Source: Candidatus Borrarchaeum weybense
GTDB lineage: Archaea; Asgardarchaeota; Sifarchaeia; Borrarchaeales; Borrarchaeaceae
Length of the DNA: 64,000 nt
Direction of reading: 5' to 3'
Assembly (NCBI GenBank): GCA_019057385.1
Contig: JAHQJS010000004.1
Location: 426,535 to 490,534 of the forward strand
Part shown: positions 17,361 to 26,631 of the stretch, in pieces
Layout: each line of letters starts with the position of its first letter
Numbering within the stretch: the stretch's first letter is position 1
The notes under the pieces: generated by a model
Database searches by the model: none
Told to the model about the DNA's origin: nothing
What the model saw: only the letters and a program-made list of their open reading frames with translations
Made by a program: the position numbers and the translations under genes

Positions 17361-18737
17361 TTGCTGTTCAAAATGCAAGAATGGGGAAGTATATTGAACG
17401 CATCTATTTCGTCTAGTCTACCAGTACTTGTACTTGGTGGAGGTATTGCCGGGATTCATGTAGCGCAAGAATTGGCTGATTTTGGAATTCAAGTTTGTCT
17501 AATAGAGAAAGAGCCGACGCTTGGAGGTAAAGCGTTACAACTCTTCAGATTCTTTCCAACAGATGATTGCGCCCTTTGTGTCTCGTCTTCGGATAGACTT
17601 TTTTCTCGTGGTGGATTTAGGAAATGTTTTTACAGATGTGGTATCATAGAGCATCCAAATATAGAACTGCTTACTCAAACACAACTTGTGGCTGTAGAGA
17701 AACTGAATTCAGAATTTAAGGTTTCACTAGAACGACATCCGAGATTCGTAGACGAGAAAAAATGCATTATGTGTGATAAATGCGCCGATATATGTCCAGT
17801 AGTGGTCCCTAATCCTCGAAATCTTAATTTAGATACTCAAAAAGCGATTTATCTGCCTGCATCTCAAGCTATTCCCTACAGTTACGTAATAGATCCAAAC
17901 ACATGCTTATTCGAAGAATGTGCTAAATGTGTGGAAATTTGCCCTACAAACGCAATAGACATCAAAGAAGAAAGGGAAACCATCGAAAAAAATTTCGGAT
18001 CGATAGTTATAGCGACGGGATTTGAAGAGTTTGATCCCAGTCCCCTAAAAGAGTACGGATATGGTATATTTGATGAAGTAATCACACAAGTACAACTTGC
18101 TCGATTAGTAGATCCACAAGGTCCGACTAAGGGGAAACTTCTAAAGAAAGATGGTGCTCCAATAAAGAATGTAACTATGTTGCAATGTGTCGGGTCAAGA
18201 GACAAAAGATTTAATAGTTACTGTTCAAGTATATGTTGTACATATGCTCTTAAACATTCACTCCTAATTAGAGAGCAAGAAATTGATGTAAATATTGCTT
18301 ATATGGACATTAGGACGCCTTTTATTTATGAGGACTATTTTTTACGAGCTAGAGATGATGGAGTGAAATTTATTAAAGGACGTGTCAGTCACATCGAGAA
18401 GGATCCTGTGACACAGAAAGTGCATGTGTATGTTTCAGATATCCAAACTGAGGAGATCATGGATCTAGAAACTGATCTAGTCGTTCTTAGTGCCGCTCTT
18501 GTTTCGTCTAAAGGTATAAAAAAACTAGCTGAGATACTAGATCTTGAATTAGATAATTATGGATTTTTTCCGACAACTGGAGCTAAAGAAAGCATTTATA
18601 CAAATATAGAGAATGTTTATGTCTGTGGAGCTGCCCAAGAGCCAAAAGATATCCCTTCAACCATTGAACAAGCTAATGCTGTTAGCATGGCGATCTTAAG
18701 ACGAAATGCTCCTCTCCAGAAAGGTGAAGTGAAGTGA
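17361..18737 (+). CDS. hdrA: HdrA-like FAD/iron-sulfur protein (heterodisulfide reductase subunit A family)
   Basis: About 458 residues; start uncertain (TTG 17361, ATG 17373 or TTG 17394). VLVLGGGIAGIHVAQELA binds FAD. The HdrA hallmark Cys-rich loop after it is altered (FFPTDDCALCVSSSDRLF and KCFYRCG). Two ferredoxin motifs follow: CIMCDKCADICP and CLFEECAKCVEICP. The C-terminal FAD half includes VIATGFEEFDP, GPTKGK, QCVGSRD and CVGSRDKRFNSYCSSICC. HdrA bifurcates electrons to ferredoxin and to a disulfide or other acceptor. Its stop overlaps the GTG of the next gene, so both subunits are made together. HdrB and HdrC are absent from the window. Confidence 0.92.
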   Translation: MLFKMQEWGSILNASISSSLPVLVLGGGIAGIHVAQELADFGIQVCLIEKEPTLGGKALQLFRFFPTDDCALCVSSSDRLFSRGGFRKCFYRCGIIEHPNIELLTQTQLVAVEKLNSEFKVSLERHPRFVDEKKCIMCDKCADICPVVVPNPRNLNLDTQKAIYLPASQAIPYSYVIDPNTCLFEECAKCVEICPTNAIDIKEERETIEKNFGSIVIATGFEEFDPSPLKEYGYGIFDEVITQVQLARLVDPQGPTKGKLLKKDGAPIKNVTMLQCVGSRDKRFNSYCSSICCTYALKHSLLIREQEIDVNIAYMDIRTPFIYEDYFLRARDDGVKFIKGRVSHIEKDPVTQKVHVYVSDIQTEEIMDLETDLVVLSAALVSSKGIKKLAEILDLELDNYGFFPTTGAKESIYTNIENVYVCGAAQEPKDIPSTIEQANAVSMAILRRNAPLQKGEVK

Positions 18738-20848
18738 CCTCAGAAAATCAACGAATTGGCGTATTTCTCTGTAGTTGCGCTTCTAAGATAAGTGAAACCG
18801 TAGATTATAACGCAATTATAGACTATTTATCTAAGAATGAAGAATTATTAGTAGAACAACATGATACAGCTTGTTTAAGTGATGGGCTTGAATTTCTTAA
18901 AGAATCTATCAAGAATAATAACCTTGCAAAGGTTGTCATTGCGGCATGTACACCAAAACTCTTTGAGACAAGATTTAAAACAGAACTTCAGCAAATTGGC
19001 ATAAGCCCAGATTTCGTAGAAATTGCGAATTTGAGAGAGCAATGTGCACTGCCTCACAAGTCATGGCCACAAAAGGCAACTACAAAGGCTATTGCTCAAA
19101 TTAATGCCGCAATACAAAAGGTAAGTCTAGCAAGTTCTGTTGAAAAAAAGATGTTCTCTCCGCTAGAGTCTGCCTTAATAATTGGAGGTGGGATTGGAGG
19201 TCTACAAGCAGCATTAGATTTAGCTAGTAATGGTATAGAGGTCTCTATTATTGAAAGATCTCCTGAGATTGGAGGAAGGGTGCGAAAAATCACTAGGATT
19301 CGAGGAGAAGAAGACTATAAAGCGTTTCAAGAACTCTTAGAAAGCGTTACTGCAAGCCCACAGATCAAAATTTTCACGTCAAGCGAAGTAAAAAGTGTTG
19401 CGGGAGTGCCAGGAAATTATAAAGTTTCTATTGATGGAATGAACAAAGACTTTCTGAATGTTGGTGCCATTGTAGTAGCAACTGGTATGGACGAGTTTAA
19501 ACCGTTTAGCCTGAAAGAATTTGGATATGGATTGTATCCTAATGTACTTATTCAGAGTGATCTGGTTAATTATTTGGATCCTGAAGGCCCAACAAAAGGC
19601 AAGATCATTATTGATGGTGAGCAACCCAAAAATGCTCTCTTCATTCAATGTGTGGGTTCTCGTGATTCAAGGTTTAATGAGTATTGTTCAAAACTATGCT
19701 GCTTCAGTTCTATTAAGAATGCTCTCTTACTTAGAGAGCAAGGGATTGACACTGCCATTTCTTTCATAGACATAAGAACACCGTATGCTTACGAGGATTA
19801 CTATGAACAAGCAAGAAAACTAGGCGTTCAATTTCTTCATGGACGCGTTTCTAATATCGAGCAAGCGGCAAATCAGCTAAGTGTAGAGCTAGAAAATTCA
19901 TTTACTGGAGAAATAATTACACTTAATAGAGATTTGGTTGTCCTAAGTAGCGCTTTGATTCCTTCTGCAGGTACTGAGGACCTAAAAGAAATATTAGGAA
20001 TAAGCAAAGAACCTTCCCCGAAATCTAATTTTTTCAATCCACTTTACGCAAAAATAAAAACTAGCGAATCGGAATCGAAGGGAATATTCTTGTGTGGTTC
20101 AGCAATAGGCCCAATGTTCATAAAAGAAACATTGACTCATGCAAGTGCAACAGCATTCAAAGCACTGAAGTATCTGAAATATACCATTTTCCAAGCAGAC
20201 CTTCTTGTATCAAAAATTGATGAAGAAGCTTGTGATGGGTGCAAAGCATGTGTGGAACTCTGTCCTTTTGAAGCTATAGATTTTGATGAAGCAAAGGATC
20301 TAGCCGTGATTAATGATCTCAAGTGTGAGGGCTGTGGAGTTTGTACGGCAATTTGTCCTACAGGAGCAGCACAATTAACTAATTATGAGAGAGATATACT
20401 ATTTAGACAGGTAGAGGCACTTCTTTCAACAAAAAAAGCATTAGAAGGAGATACTGCGGATAAGACCATATTGGCATTCGTATGTAGTGAATGTGCCTAT
20501 GGTTCTGTTGATCTTGCAGGAATAAATAACTGGCAATATCCTCCAAACGTTTTAGTTGCTTCAGTTCCTTGTATTGGCAGAATTTCCCCCCTTGATATAC
20601 TAAAGGCGTTTGTTGAGGGCGCAGAAGCAGTTATGCTTGCAAGTTGCCCTGAGGAACGATGTCAATATCTTCGTGGAAACACAATCGCTTCGCTTGTAGT
20701 GGAATTCACGAAGAATATCTTAAATGAAATTGGGATAGATGAAAATCGAGTAGAATTATTTTCAATGACTTCATCTGAACCTAACAAATTCATTGACGCC
20801 GTACAAGAGATGAACAAACGATTAAACTATCTTATTGCAGAAACATAG
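18734..20848 (+). CDS. hdrA: HdrA-like flavoprotein fused to MvhD-like domain
   Basis: 704 residues from a GTG overlapping the previous stop. Order: an N-terminal HdrA-type Cys region (GVFLCSCASKI, CLSDGLEF, VVIAACTPKLFETRF, REQCALPHK), FAD domain (LIIGGGIGGLQAALDLA, VVATGMDEFKPF, QCVGSRDSRFNEYCSKLCC), two [4Fe-4S] motifs (CDGCKACVELCP and CEGCGVCTAICP), then a C-terminal MvhD-like domain (residues ~575-704: LAFVCSECAYGSVDLAG, VPCIGRISPLDILKAF, ASCPEERCQYLRGN). MvhD normally links a hydrogenase to HdrA; the fusion implies another electron donor docks directly here. It forms a two-gene bifurcation unit with the preceding HdrA-like gene. Confidence 0.93.
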   Translation: MTSENQRIGVFLCSCASKISETVDYNAIIDYLSKNEELLVEQHDTACLSDGLEFLKESIKNNNLAKVVIAACTPKLFETRFKTELQQIGISPDFVEIANLREQCALPHKSWPQKATTKAIAQINAAIQKVSLASSVEKKMFSPLESALIIGGGIGGLQAALDLASNGIEVSIIERSPEIGGRVRKITRIRGEEDYKAFQELLESVTASPQIKIFTSSEVKSVAGVPGNYKVSIDGMNKDFLNVGAIVVATGMDEFKPFSLKEFGYGLYPNVLIQSDLVNYLDPEGPTKGKIIIDGEQPKNALFIQCVGSRDSRFNEYCSKLCCFSSIKNALLLREQGIDTAISFIDIRTPYAYEDYYEQARKLGVQFLHGRVSNIEQAANQLSVELENSFTGEIITLNRDLVVLSSALIPSAGTEDLKEILGISKEPSPKSNFFNPLYAKIKTSESESKGIFLCGSAIGPMFIKETLTHASATAFKALKYLKYTIFQADLLVSKIDEEACDGCKACVELCPFEAIDFDEAKDLAVINDLKCEGCGVCTAICPTGAAQLTNYERDILFRQVEALLSTKKALEGDTADKTILAFVCSECAYGSVDLAGINNWQYPPNVLVASVPCIGRISPLDILKAFVEGAEAVMLASCPEERCQYLRGNTIASLVVEFTKNILNEIGIDENRVELFSMTSSEPNKFIDAVQEMNKRLNYLIAET

Positions 20849-21029
20849 AATAGTTTGAAATCTACATATCTTTTCTATTTCTTGAGATTTAGTAACGTTC
20901 TCCTGTCATTTTTTTGAGTAAAAACTCTATTTAGAATAATATCAATTAAACTATAAACAAATCTAGTCTCATTAAGAAAGTCAAAGTCGTTATTTATTAA
21001 ATCATTTCAAATTGAATTCTGGAGCTTAG

Positions 21030-22223
21030 TTGAAAAAATTGACGACAAGAAATAAACGAACTGGTAAAATATTAACTGGAAATTTACTTTTACTAAGTAT
21101 CGTCAGTTTTCTAACTGATATGAGTTCTGAAATGATCCTTCCAATACTCCCATTGTTTCTTGTATCAATTGGCGGAACTGGAATCATCTTAGGTTTAATT
21201 GGTGGAGTAGGAGATAGTATAGCTAGCATCTTGAAGGTATTTTCAGGTTATTTCTCTGATAAGTTTGGAAAAAGAAAGACTCTCATATATGCGGGATACC
21301 AGACATCTGCAGTATCAAAACTGTTTTTTGCTTTTGCTACTATTTGGCAACATTTGTTGATCCTTCGTCCGATTGAACGCCTAGGTAAAGGAATAAGAAC
21401 AGCCCCACGAGATGCGCTTATTGCTGAATCTGTACAAGAAAGAGGTAAAGGTTTCGGGATTCATAGGGCGTTTGATACGGCAGGAGCGATTATCGGATCT
21501 TTCCTAGCACTGGTGTTTATCATATTCTACAGTTTAGGCTTTAGAACTATCTTTCTTATTGCCGGAGGAGTTGCTTTTCTTGCTCTTGTACCACTCGTTT
21601 TTTTAAGAGAGAAAAAATCAAGACCACTAGCAAAGTCAATAAGTCTACATATCAGTTTTAAAGAAATACCTAGCTCTCTAAAATTCTTCATCATTGTTGC
21701 AACTCTTTTTGCTTTAGGCAATTTTAGTTACTTTTTCTTTATTCTTAGAGCGCAACAGTTTTTCCCGGCAGAATTAGCGATCATAGGTCCATTGTTCCTT
21801 TACGTATTACTCAATGTAGTATATGCGGCGCTTTGTGTTCCCTTAGGAATCCTATCAGATAAGATTGGCAGAAAAAAGGTTTTAATTGCAGGTTACGCTT
21901 TATTTGGTTTCGTCTGCCTTGGTTTTACTCAGTTATATTCTTCTCTTGTATATCTTATCATCCTTTTCATACTTTATGGTTTAGTATATGCATTGGTAGA
22001 GGCTAATCAACGTGCATTTGTATCAGATTTGGCTTCTGAGGATTTAAAAGGAACATCTTTAGGTACTTTTCACACAGCCATTGGCATTGCTTTGTTACCT
22101 GGAAGTATAATCGCTGGGTTTCTCTGGGATTTCATTGATCCTTATGCAACATTTCTTTATGGTGCATTATTCGCTTTTCTTGCTGTTGCTTTATTTATAA
22201 TTGGAGAAAAAAGCACTAAATAA
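21030..22223 (+). CDS. Major facilitator superfamily transporter
   Basis: 397 residues with about 12 hydrophobic segments. The cytoplasmic loop motif occurs twice, DKFGKRKTLIYAGY after helix 2 and DKIGRKKVLIAGY after helix 8, as expected from the two MFS halves; R-ERLGKGIRTAPRDALIAE follows helix 4 and is typical of the multidrug-like (YfcJ/PurP-like) group. The start is TTG with GGAG upstream. Substrate cannot be told. A hypothetical gene starts 20 bp after its stop and may be co-transcribed. Confidence 0.9.
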   Translation: MKKLTTRNKRTGKILTGNLLLLSIVSFLTDMSSEMILPILPLFLVSIGGTGIILGLIGGVGDSIASILKVFSGYFSDKFGKRKTLIYAGYQTSAVSKLFFAFATIWQHLLILRPIERLGKGIRTAPRDALIAESVQERGKGFGIHRAFDTAGAIIGSFLALVFIIFYSLGFRTIFLIAGGVAFLALVPLVFLREKKSRPLAKSISLHISFKEIPSSLKFFIIVATLFALGNFSYFFFILRAQQFFPAELAIIGPLFLYVLLNVVYAALCVPLGILSDKIGRKKVLIAGYALFGFVCLGFTQLYSSLVYLIILFILYGLVYALVEANQRAFVSDLASEDLKGTSLGTFHTAIGIALLPGSIIAGFLWDFIDPYATFLYGALFAFLAVALFIIGEKSTK

Positions 22224-22242
22224 AGCACATGGACTTTGAAAA

Positions 22243-23100
22243 ATGCCAGCAAATTTTTTTGCTTCATTAAGTTATCAGCAATGTTGTTTTCTTAGCGATT
22301 CGATCGCGGGAAAGAATACCCTCGAAACAATGGAAGAGCATTTATCACTTGTTGAGTCAAATTTTGAATCAGATCAGGATCTTCACAAACTTGTTACCGA
22401 TGTCCCCGTACCAACCGTTCTTATTAGGCCAAGTGCCATTAAATATGCTAAAAACTTATGTAAAGCTCAAGCTAAAGAAATTATGCTCGATAACGGCATT
22501 ATTCAAAGAAAAACTCCTTTTTCAATTAAAAAATTACCAGATTTCATAGCAAAAATGGAAAAATGGTTGCAGTTAGTTGACTATTTTATTGTCCCAGACG
22601 TGCCACTCTGGAAGTTCGGTGAAAAATACAAAGAAAAAAACATAGAAATAGCAAGACAGACACTAGAACAAATTGGTAAACAAGATAAACTTGTTCTTCC
22701 TTTACATTTTAATAATGACGCTGATTTTCATTTGTACTATGATTCAGGGTTAATTGATGAATATATTTGGTTTGCTGTGTCTTGCAGACCGTTCTCAATC
22801 TTCACAAAGCGGAAGAACACATTAGAAGAACACAATATCTGGAATAAAACACATTTACTCGCTTTTAATTCGACAAATCGAACAAATCTATCTTTGATTA
22901 CAGATGCGTATTCATTTGATTCATCAGTATACAATATTCTTGCAGGAAAATTCCGTACAATGATTACAAAAAACGGTGAGAAGCAAATTGTTCGCCGGAT
23001 GAATAAAACTGAGATGATTCTTCTTTCTCTGAATAATGCGAAGTTTTATCCAACTTTCCTGAATAAAATAGCTCAAAAAAACATCATTAAAACAATTTGA
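22243..23100 (+). CDS. Hypothetical 285-aa protein, possibly TGT-like barrel
   Basis: Not firmly recognised. Scattered segments recall tRNA-guanine transglycosylase-like TIM barrels: MLDNGIIQRKT, DYFIVPDVPLW, KLVLPLHFNNDADFHLY, WFAVSCRPFS and DAYSFDSSVYNILAGK, the last like the 'DSSxY/W' strand of that superfamily. The catalytic Asp arrangement and the zinc site of true TGT are not evident. If related, it would modify a nucleic-acid base (DpdA-type enzymes are divergent TGT relatives). It follows the MFS gene closely and faces the convergent membrane-protein gene at 23155. Confidence 0.6.
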   Translation: MPANFFASLSYQQCCFLSDSIAGKNTLETMEEHLSLVESNFESDQDLHKLVTDVPVPTVLIRPSAIKYAKNLCKAQAKEIMLDNGIIQRKTPFSIKKLPDFIAKMEKWLQLVDYFIVPDVPLWKFGEKYKEKNIEIARQTLEQIGKQDKLVLPLHFNNDADFHLYYDSGLIDEYIWFAVSCRPFSIFTKRKNTLEEHNIWNKTHLLAFNSTNRTNLSLITDAYSFDSSVYNILAGKFRTMITKNGEKQIVRRMNKTEMILLSLNNAKFYPTFLNKIAQKNIIKTI

Positions 23101-23154
23101 TGAGATCATCTGTTTTGTATTCTTAAAACTGGAGGTTACATTATCAAGTCAAAT

Positions 23155-23919
23155 CTATAAATCCAATTCTTCAAATATTCTCTTCTCTAACATATCAAGT
23201 TTTGAGAATTTCAGATCCCATTTGAGGAAAAATTTCCATTGAAATACTAGATAAATTAACAAGCCAATCTGAGCAAGAATGTTTAAGATTATTAAGATTA
23301 AAGGAAATTGTGCTGGTGGACCTCTAAACACTAGTCTACCAATTGCAAGTCTAAATACAATTCTCGATACAAACCAAAAGAAGTAGAAGACGGCAACTGC
23401 ATTCATTAGGAAGAAGATTATACGGATTTTCTTAACATGTTGTATTATATCATAAGTGATCTGGCTTAGAGAAATAAACTCGGTGCCAGACTCAATTTCA
23501 TCTGGAGAACTTTTTATTAATTTATCAAAAGTTTCTTCTTGGTCGTTATATTGCTGGACTTTTTTCTGCCAGTGTAAAAGAAAGAAAAAGTTTGCAAGTA
23601 CAAAAAGAGCAATAATAATCATTATAATTCCAGGACTTAACACTTCAATTATCCTAGGTGCTTCACGATGTAAAGGAGGACGACCAGGGGGTGGCGGATT
23701 CATACTCACAAAGACTATATTTGCAATTTGGATTAAAATTATAAAAATGGGAAGAAGTGCGCTCCAAACTAGAAACCTCTTTTGAGAATCAATAAAAAAT
23801 AGCCCTTCTTTTTCAATTTTTTTAAAAGATGAAGAACGAGAATCATTCTTCCCCCGCAATATTTTTTCCTCCTCTGGTCCTTCTGGAGAATTATTCGTCA
23901 TTTTCATCAGAGGTCTCAT
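23155..23919 (-). CDS. Membrane protein with four predicted helices, PadR-partnered
   Basis: 254 residues. A polar N-terminus (~40 residues) precedes four hydrophobic segments: LVWSALLPIFIILIQIANIV, IIMIIIALFVLANFFFLL, IIFFLMNAVAVFYFFWFV and FPLILIILNILAQIGLLIYL. A Pro-rich loop (NPPPPGRPPLHREAP) sits after the first helix. No family recognised. Its start overlaps the end of the upstream PadR-like gene by 4 bp, so the regulator and this protein are one operon, a common pairing in which the membrane protein's own expression is the regulated output. Confidence 0.7.
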   Translation of the reverse strand: MRPLMKMTNNSPEGPEEEKILRGKNDSRSSSFKKIEKEGLFFIDSQKRFLVWSALLPIFIILIQIANIVFVSMNPPPPGRPPLHREAPRIIEVLSPGIIMIIIALFVLANFFFLLHWQKKVQQYNDQEETFDKLIKSSPDEIESGTEFISLSQITYDIIQHVKKIRIIFFLMNAVAVFYFFWFVSRIVFRLAIGRLVFRGPPAQFPLILIILNILAQIGLLIYLVFQWKFFLKWDLKFSKLDMLEKRIFEELDL

Positions 23920-24212
23920 TCGATTTCAGAATTTATTTTCACAAACCACTCGTATCGCTCTTTTCCAAGTGGCGTTATCTTATAGATAATTATTGTGCGA
24001 TCGCCCCAAGGTTCTTCGTGAGATTCGATATATCCCGCGTTTTCCAATTTTATTAAATATTTCTCTGCTGTAATTGATTTTAACCCGCAATAGTTGATTA
24101 GATGTGATTTTACAATACCTTTAATCAAAGAATTTTCACGTTCTGCTCGAAGGATCCCTTCTAAGATCGTTTGTATAATTAAATTAGCAGGGCGATACTG
24201 AGACGATTTCAT
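23916..24212 (-). CDS. PadR-like winged-helix regulator
   Basis: 98 residues when started at the ATG at 24212 (MKSSQYRPANLI); a longer frame begins at 24260 inside a palindrome and is less likely. The N-terminal helices (LIIQTILEGILRAERENSL), the recognition region (SITAEKYLIKLENAGYIE) and the wing (WGDRTIIIYKITPLGKERYEWF) form a PadR/MarR-like wHTH. It should bind DNA as a dimer. Upstream lie two inverted repeats, and the divergent ABC-transporter operon starts 120 bp away, so this protein may control both. Confidence 0.75.
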   Translation of the reverse strand: MKSSQYRPANLIIQTILEGILRAERENSLIKGIVKSHLINYCGLKSITAEKYLIKLENAGYIESHEEPWGDRTIIIYKITPLGKERYEWFVKINSEIE

Positions 24213-24244
24213 GATATATACACAATTTGAGTTTTGAATTCTTC

Positions 24245-24278
24245 TGTACCAATGGTACAAAACCTTCTACCAAAGGTT
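24245..24278. promoter_or_regulatory. Operator-like palindromes between PadR-like gene and ABC operon
   Basis: TGTACCAATGGTACA (24245-24259) is a perfect 7+1+7 palindrome. It is followed at once by AACCTT-CTACCA-AAGGTT (24261-24278). Both lie in the divergent intergenic region, close to the PadR-like gene, and are good candidates for its binding sites. Confidence 0.65.
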
Positions 24279-24379
24279 TGACAGCATTTAAGAGTTTATT
24301 GGAGACTTTGTTTTTAGATTTTTTCATTCTGTGATATGGATGAAAATTTCAAACGAATAAATTATTTCAAAGAATTCAA

Positions 24380-25174
24380 ATGGTGTTTAAAATGGACAAT
24401 CCTTCGAGTACTATGCTAGACATCACCAATATTGAAAGAGGTACTGTCTCGATTGAAGAAATGAAAGAAAATTCGGTAATTCTTAAGACTGTAAATCTCC
24501 ATAAAACGTATATCTCTGGCCCACTGGCAGTACAGGCGGTGCGTGGCATTGATCTGGAAGTAAAAAATGGTGAGTTTCTAGCTATCATGGGACCTTCAGG
24601 TAGCGGCAAGTCAACATTTTTGAATTGTTTATCGGCTATTGATACTCCCACAATGGGTGATATCTTCATTGACGGACAAAATATCGCTGCCCTTACTGAC
24701 AACCAACTTGCCGACATTCGCCTACGCAAAATCGGTCTTGTCTTTCAAACATTTCAACTTTTTGAGTTACTTACTGCTTTAGAAAACGTAGAAATGCCTA
24801 TGACTTTTCTAAAGATTCCAAAAAAGGAAAGAAAGGAGCGAGCTTTAGAACTATTACGGATGGTAGGTCTTGAAGCACGAGCTCAGCACATTCCGTCAGA
24901 GTTAAGTGGCGGAGAACAACAAAGAATCGCTGTCGCTAGAGCCCTTGCAAATGATCCTCCGGTCCTCTTTTTAGATGAGCCAACTGGTGATCTTGACTCC
25001 AAGAATAGCCAAAAGATCATGGAACTGTTGAAATCGATCCATGAAAAAGGAGTAACATTGGTTATGGTCACCCACGACCCCGAGATGGCTGCTTATGCAG
25101 ATCGTGTCATAAACATGCTCGACGGGAAGATTCTAAATGAAGAAATCAATAACAAGACTGACGTAAACAAGTAG
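24380..25174 (+). CDS. ABC transporter ATP-binding protein (MacB/LolD type)
   Basis: 264 residues. Walker A GPSGSGKS is residues 71-78, followed by the Q-loop (VFQTFQLF), signature LSGGEQQRIAVARAL, Walker B VLFLDEPTGDLD and the switch VTHDPEMAAYADR. TLKTVNLHKTY-type start and GIDLEVKNGEF are typical of the lipoprotein/macrolide exporter (MacB/LolD/FtsE) subfamily. An N-terminal extension of ~35 residues is unusual; an internal Met5 could be the start. It precedes two permease frames in the same operon and powers them. Its 3' end is echoed, as a fragment, inside the first permease frame. Confidence 0.95.
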   Translation: MVFKMDNPSSTMLDITNIERGTVSIEEMKENSVILKTVNLHKTYISGPLAVQAVRGIDLEVKNGEFLAIMGPSGSGKSTFLNCLSAIDTPTMGDIFIDGQNIAALTDNQLADIRLRKIGLVFQTFQLFELLTALENVEMPMTFLKIPKKERKERALELLRMVGLEARAQHIPSELSGGEQQRIAVARALANDPPVLFLDEPTGDLDSKNSQKIMELLKSIHEKGVTLVMVTHDPEMAAYADRVINMLDGKILNEEINNKTDVNK

Positions 25175-25187
25175 ATAGAGGAGATGA

Positions 25188-26618
25188 GTGATGAGTTACT
25201 TGAGTTATCTTTTCAAAGGAATGCGTCGTAAAAAAATGCGCAGTTTGCTGGGTGTACTAGGCATCATTGTTTCAATCGCCTTGCTTACTGGTGTGAATGC
25301 AACGGTCGATTCTTATAGTTATACTTACATCGACCAGGCCGAACAAAGTGAGGGCATTATCGACCTTATGATCACTCGGGACGTGGACGATGAAACAAAT
25401 CCAACATATAACGACTATTTATTCAAAGACGCTGAGGTACGTTCATATGTAGACTATATAGAAGGCATCAAGGGCGTTTCACCACGCCTTAGGGCACTTG
25501 TAGAGGTTAAAGTAGACAAGCCCGGTGAAGAGAATGATCTGGAAGTAGACCTTGAATTGATGGGCATGGATGTTGCCAGAGAGGATGAACTCGGAATTGG
25601 AAATTTCCGTCTCATTGAAGGCACGTATGATCTGGAAGGAAAAAAGGTTTTCATTCAGCAAAGCACAGCTAACCTTCTTGGCATTGGAGTAGGTGATGAG
25701 ATTAAAATCGAGGCATTAGAATGGAACACCGACAACGGCGGATCAAAAACTCAAGAGTTTGAAGTGACAGGAATCATTGAGAATGAAAATCGCTTATCAT
25801 CCAACGACGAAAATGTTCTTATCGCTGGCTTATGGAGGGTGCGTGACCTTACCCGCAGCTCAAAATACGTAACCGAACTAGTAGGAACTTTTGAAGGAAG
25901 AGAATTTATCTATAATGTACAAGATACTGATGAAACAATCGTGAGAACAGTAACAATTGGATCAGAAATACAAGAGGCAATAGGCTATGATTATGACGTC
26001 ACTTTACCGATTACTGACGCAATGCAGCAGCTTGAACAATTTGGCATGTTCACAAGGGTCATGCTCTGGTTGGTTGCGATAATATCTTTGATCATAGTTT
26101 GTGTGCTGATGTACAGTTTATTAACTATCTCAGTTGAAGAAAAGACTCACGATTTTGGCTTATTCATGGCGATTGGAGCGAAAAAGACACAGATATTACG
26201 CCTCGTCCTGTTGGAAGCAGTGATTATTTCCACCATAGGAGCAGTTTTTGGAGTTATCATCGGATATTTTTTGAGTGTAGGACTCCTCTCTTTCCTAACA
26301 GGTGGTGGTGTCGGGATTCCTATGGCAGGTGGTGGCGGTGGGATGGGTGGCCGCTCTAGAGGACTTAGTATTCCTTTAATGCTCGATATTGTTGTTGTGG
26401 TACAGACAATAGTAACAAGTGCACCAGCAGGAATTCTGGTTGGTCTTTTACCAATCTTCAGTGGTGTTCTTTCTTTAACTTGTAGATCTCCTAAAACTAC
26501 ACAAACTATGATTACTTACGATTTAGTTGATGTCCATGCTGATCGTGTAACCCAAATGGTCGACGGGAAGATTGCAAATGAGGAAATTAATGACCGAGAG
26601 ATCGATACAATCTTTTAG
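25188..26618 (+). CDS. ABC permease, N-terminal half (MacB/FtsX), truncated chimera
   Basis: 476 residues. A TM helix (LLGVLGIIVSIALLTGV) precedes a large extracellular MacB-like domain (~30-275), then the FtsX-type membrane block starting LWLVAIISLIIVCVLMYSLL with SVEEKTHDFGLFMAIGAKKTQI. At the end the frame leaves the FtsX fold: after PAGILVGLLP it becomes a different sequence and finishes with HADRVTQMVDGKIANEE, which matches the C-terminal tail of the ABC ATPase just upstream (YADRVINMLDGKILNEE). So it is a recombination product and is probably not functional alone. The missing second half is the next gene. Confidence 0.85.
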   Translation: MMSYLSYLFKGMRRKKMRSLLGVLGIIVSIALLTGVNATVDSYSYTYIDQAEQSEGIIDLMITRDVDDETNPTYNDYLFKDAEVRSYVDYIEGIKGVSPRLRALVEVKVDKPGEENDLEVDLELMGMDVAREDELGIGNFRLIEGTYDLEGKKVFIQQSTANLLGIGVGDEIKIEALEWNTDNGGSKTQEFEVTGIIENENRLSSNDENVLIAGLWRVRDLTRSSKYVTELVGTFEGREFIYNVQDTDETIVRTVTIGSEIQEAIGYDYDVTLPITDAMQQLEQFGMFTRVMLWLVAIISLIIVCVLMYSLLTISVEEKTHDFGLFMAIGAKKTQILRLVLLEAVIISTIGAVFGVIIGYFLSVGLLSFLTGGGVGIPMAGGGGGMGGRSRGLSIPLMLDIVVVVQTIVTSAPAGILVGLLPIFSGVLSLTCRSPKTTQTMITYDLVDVHADRVTQMVDGKIANEEINDREIDTIF

Positions 26619-26631
26619 TGAGGTGTCATAA

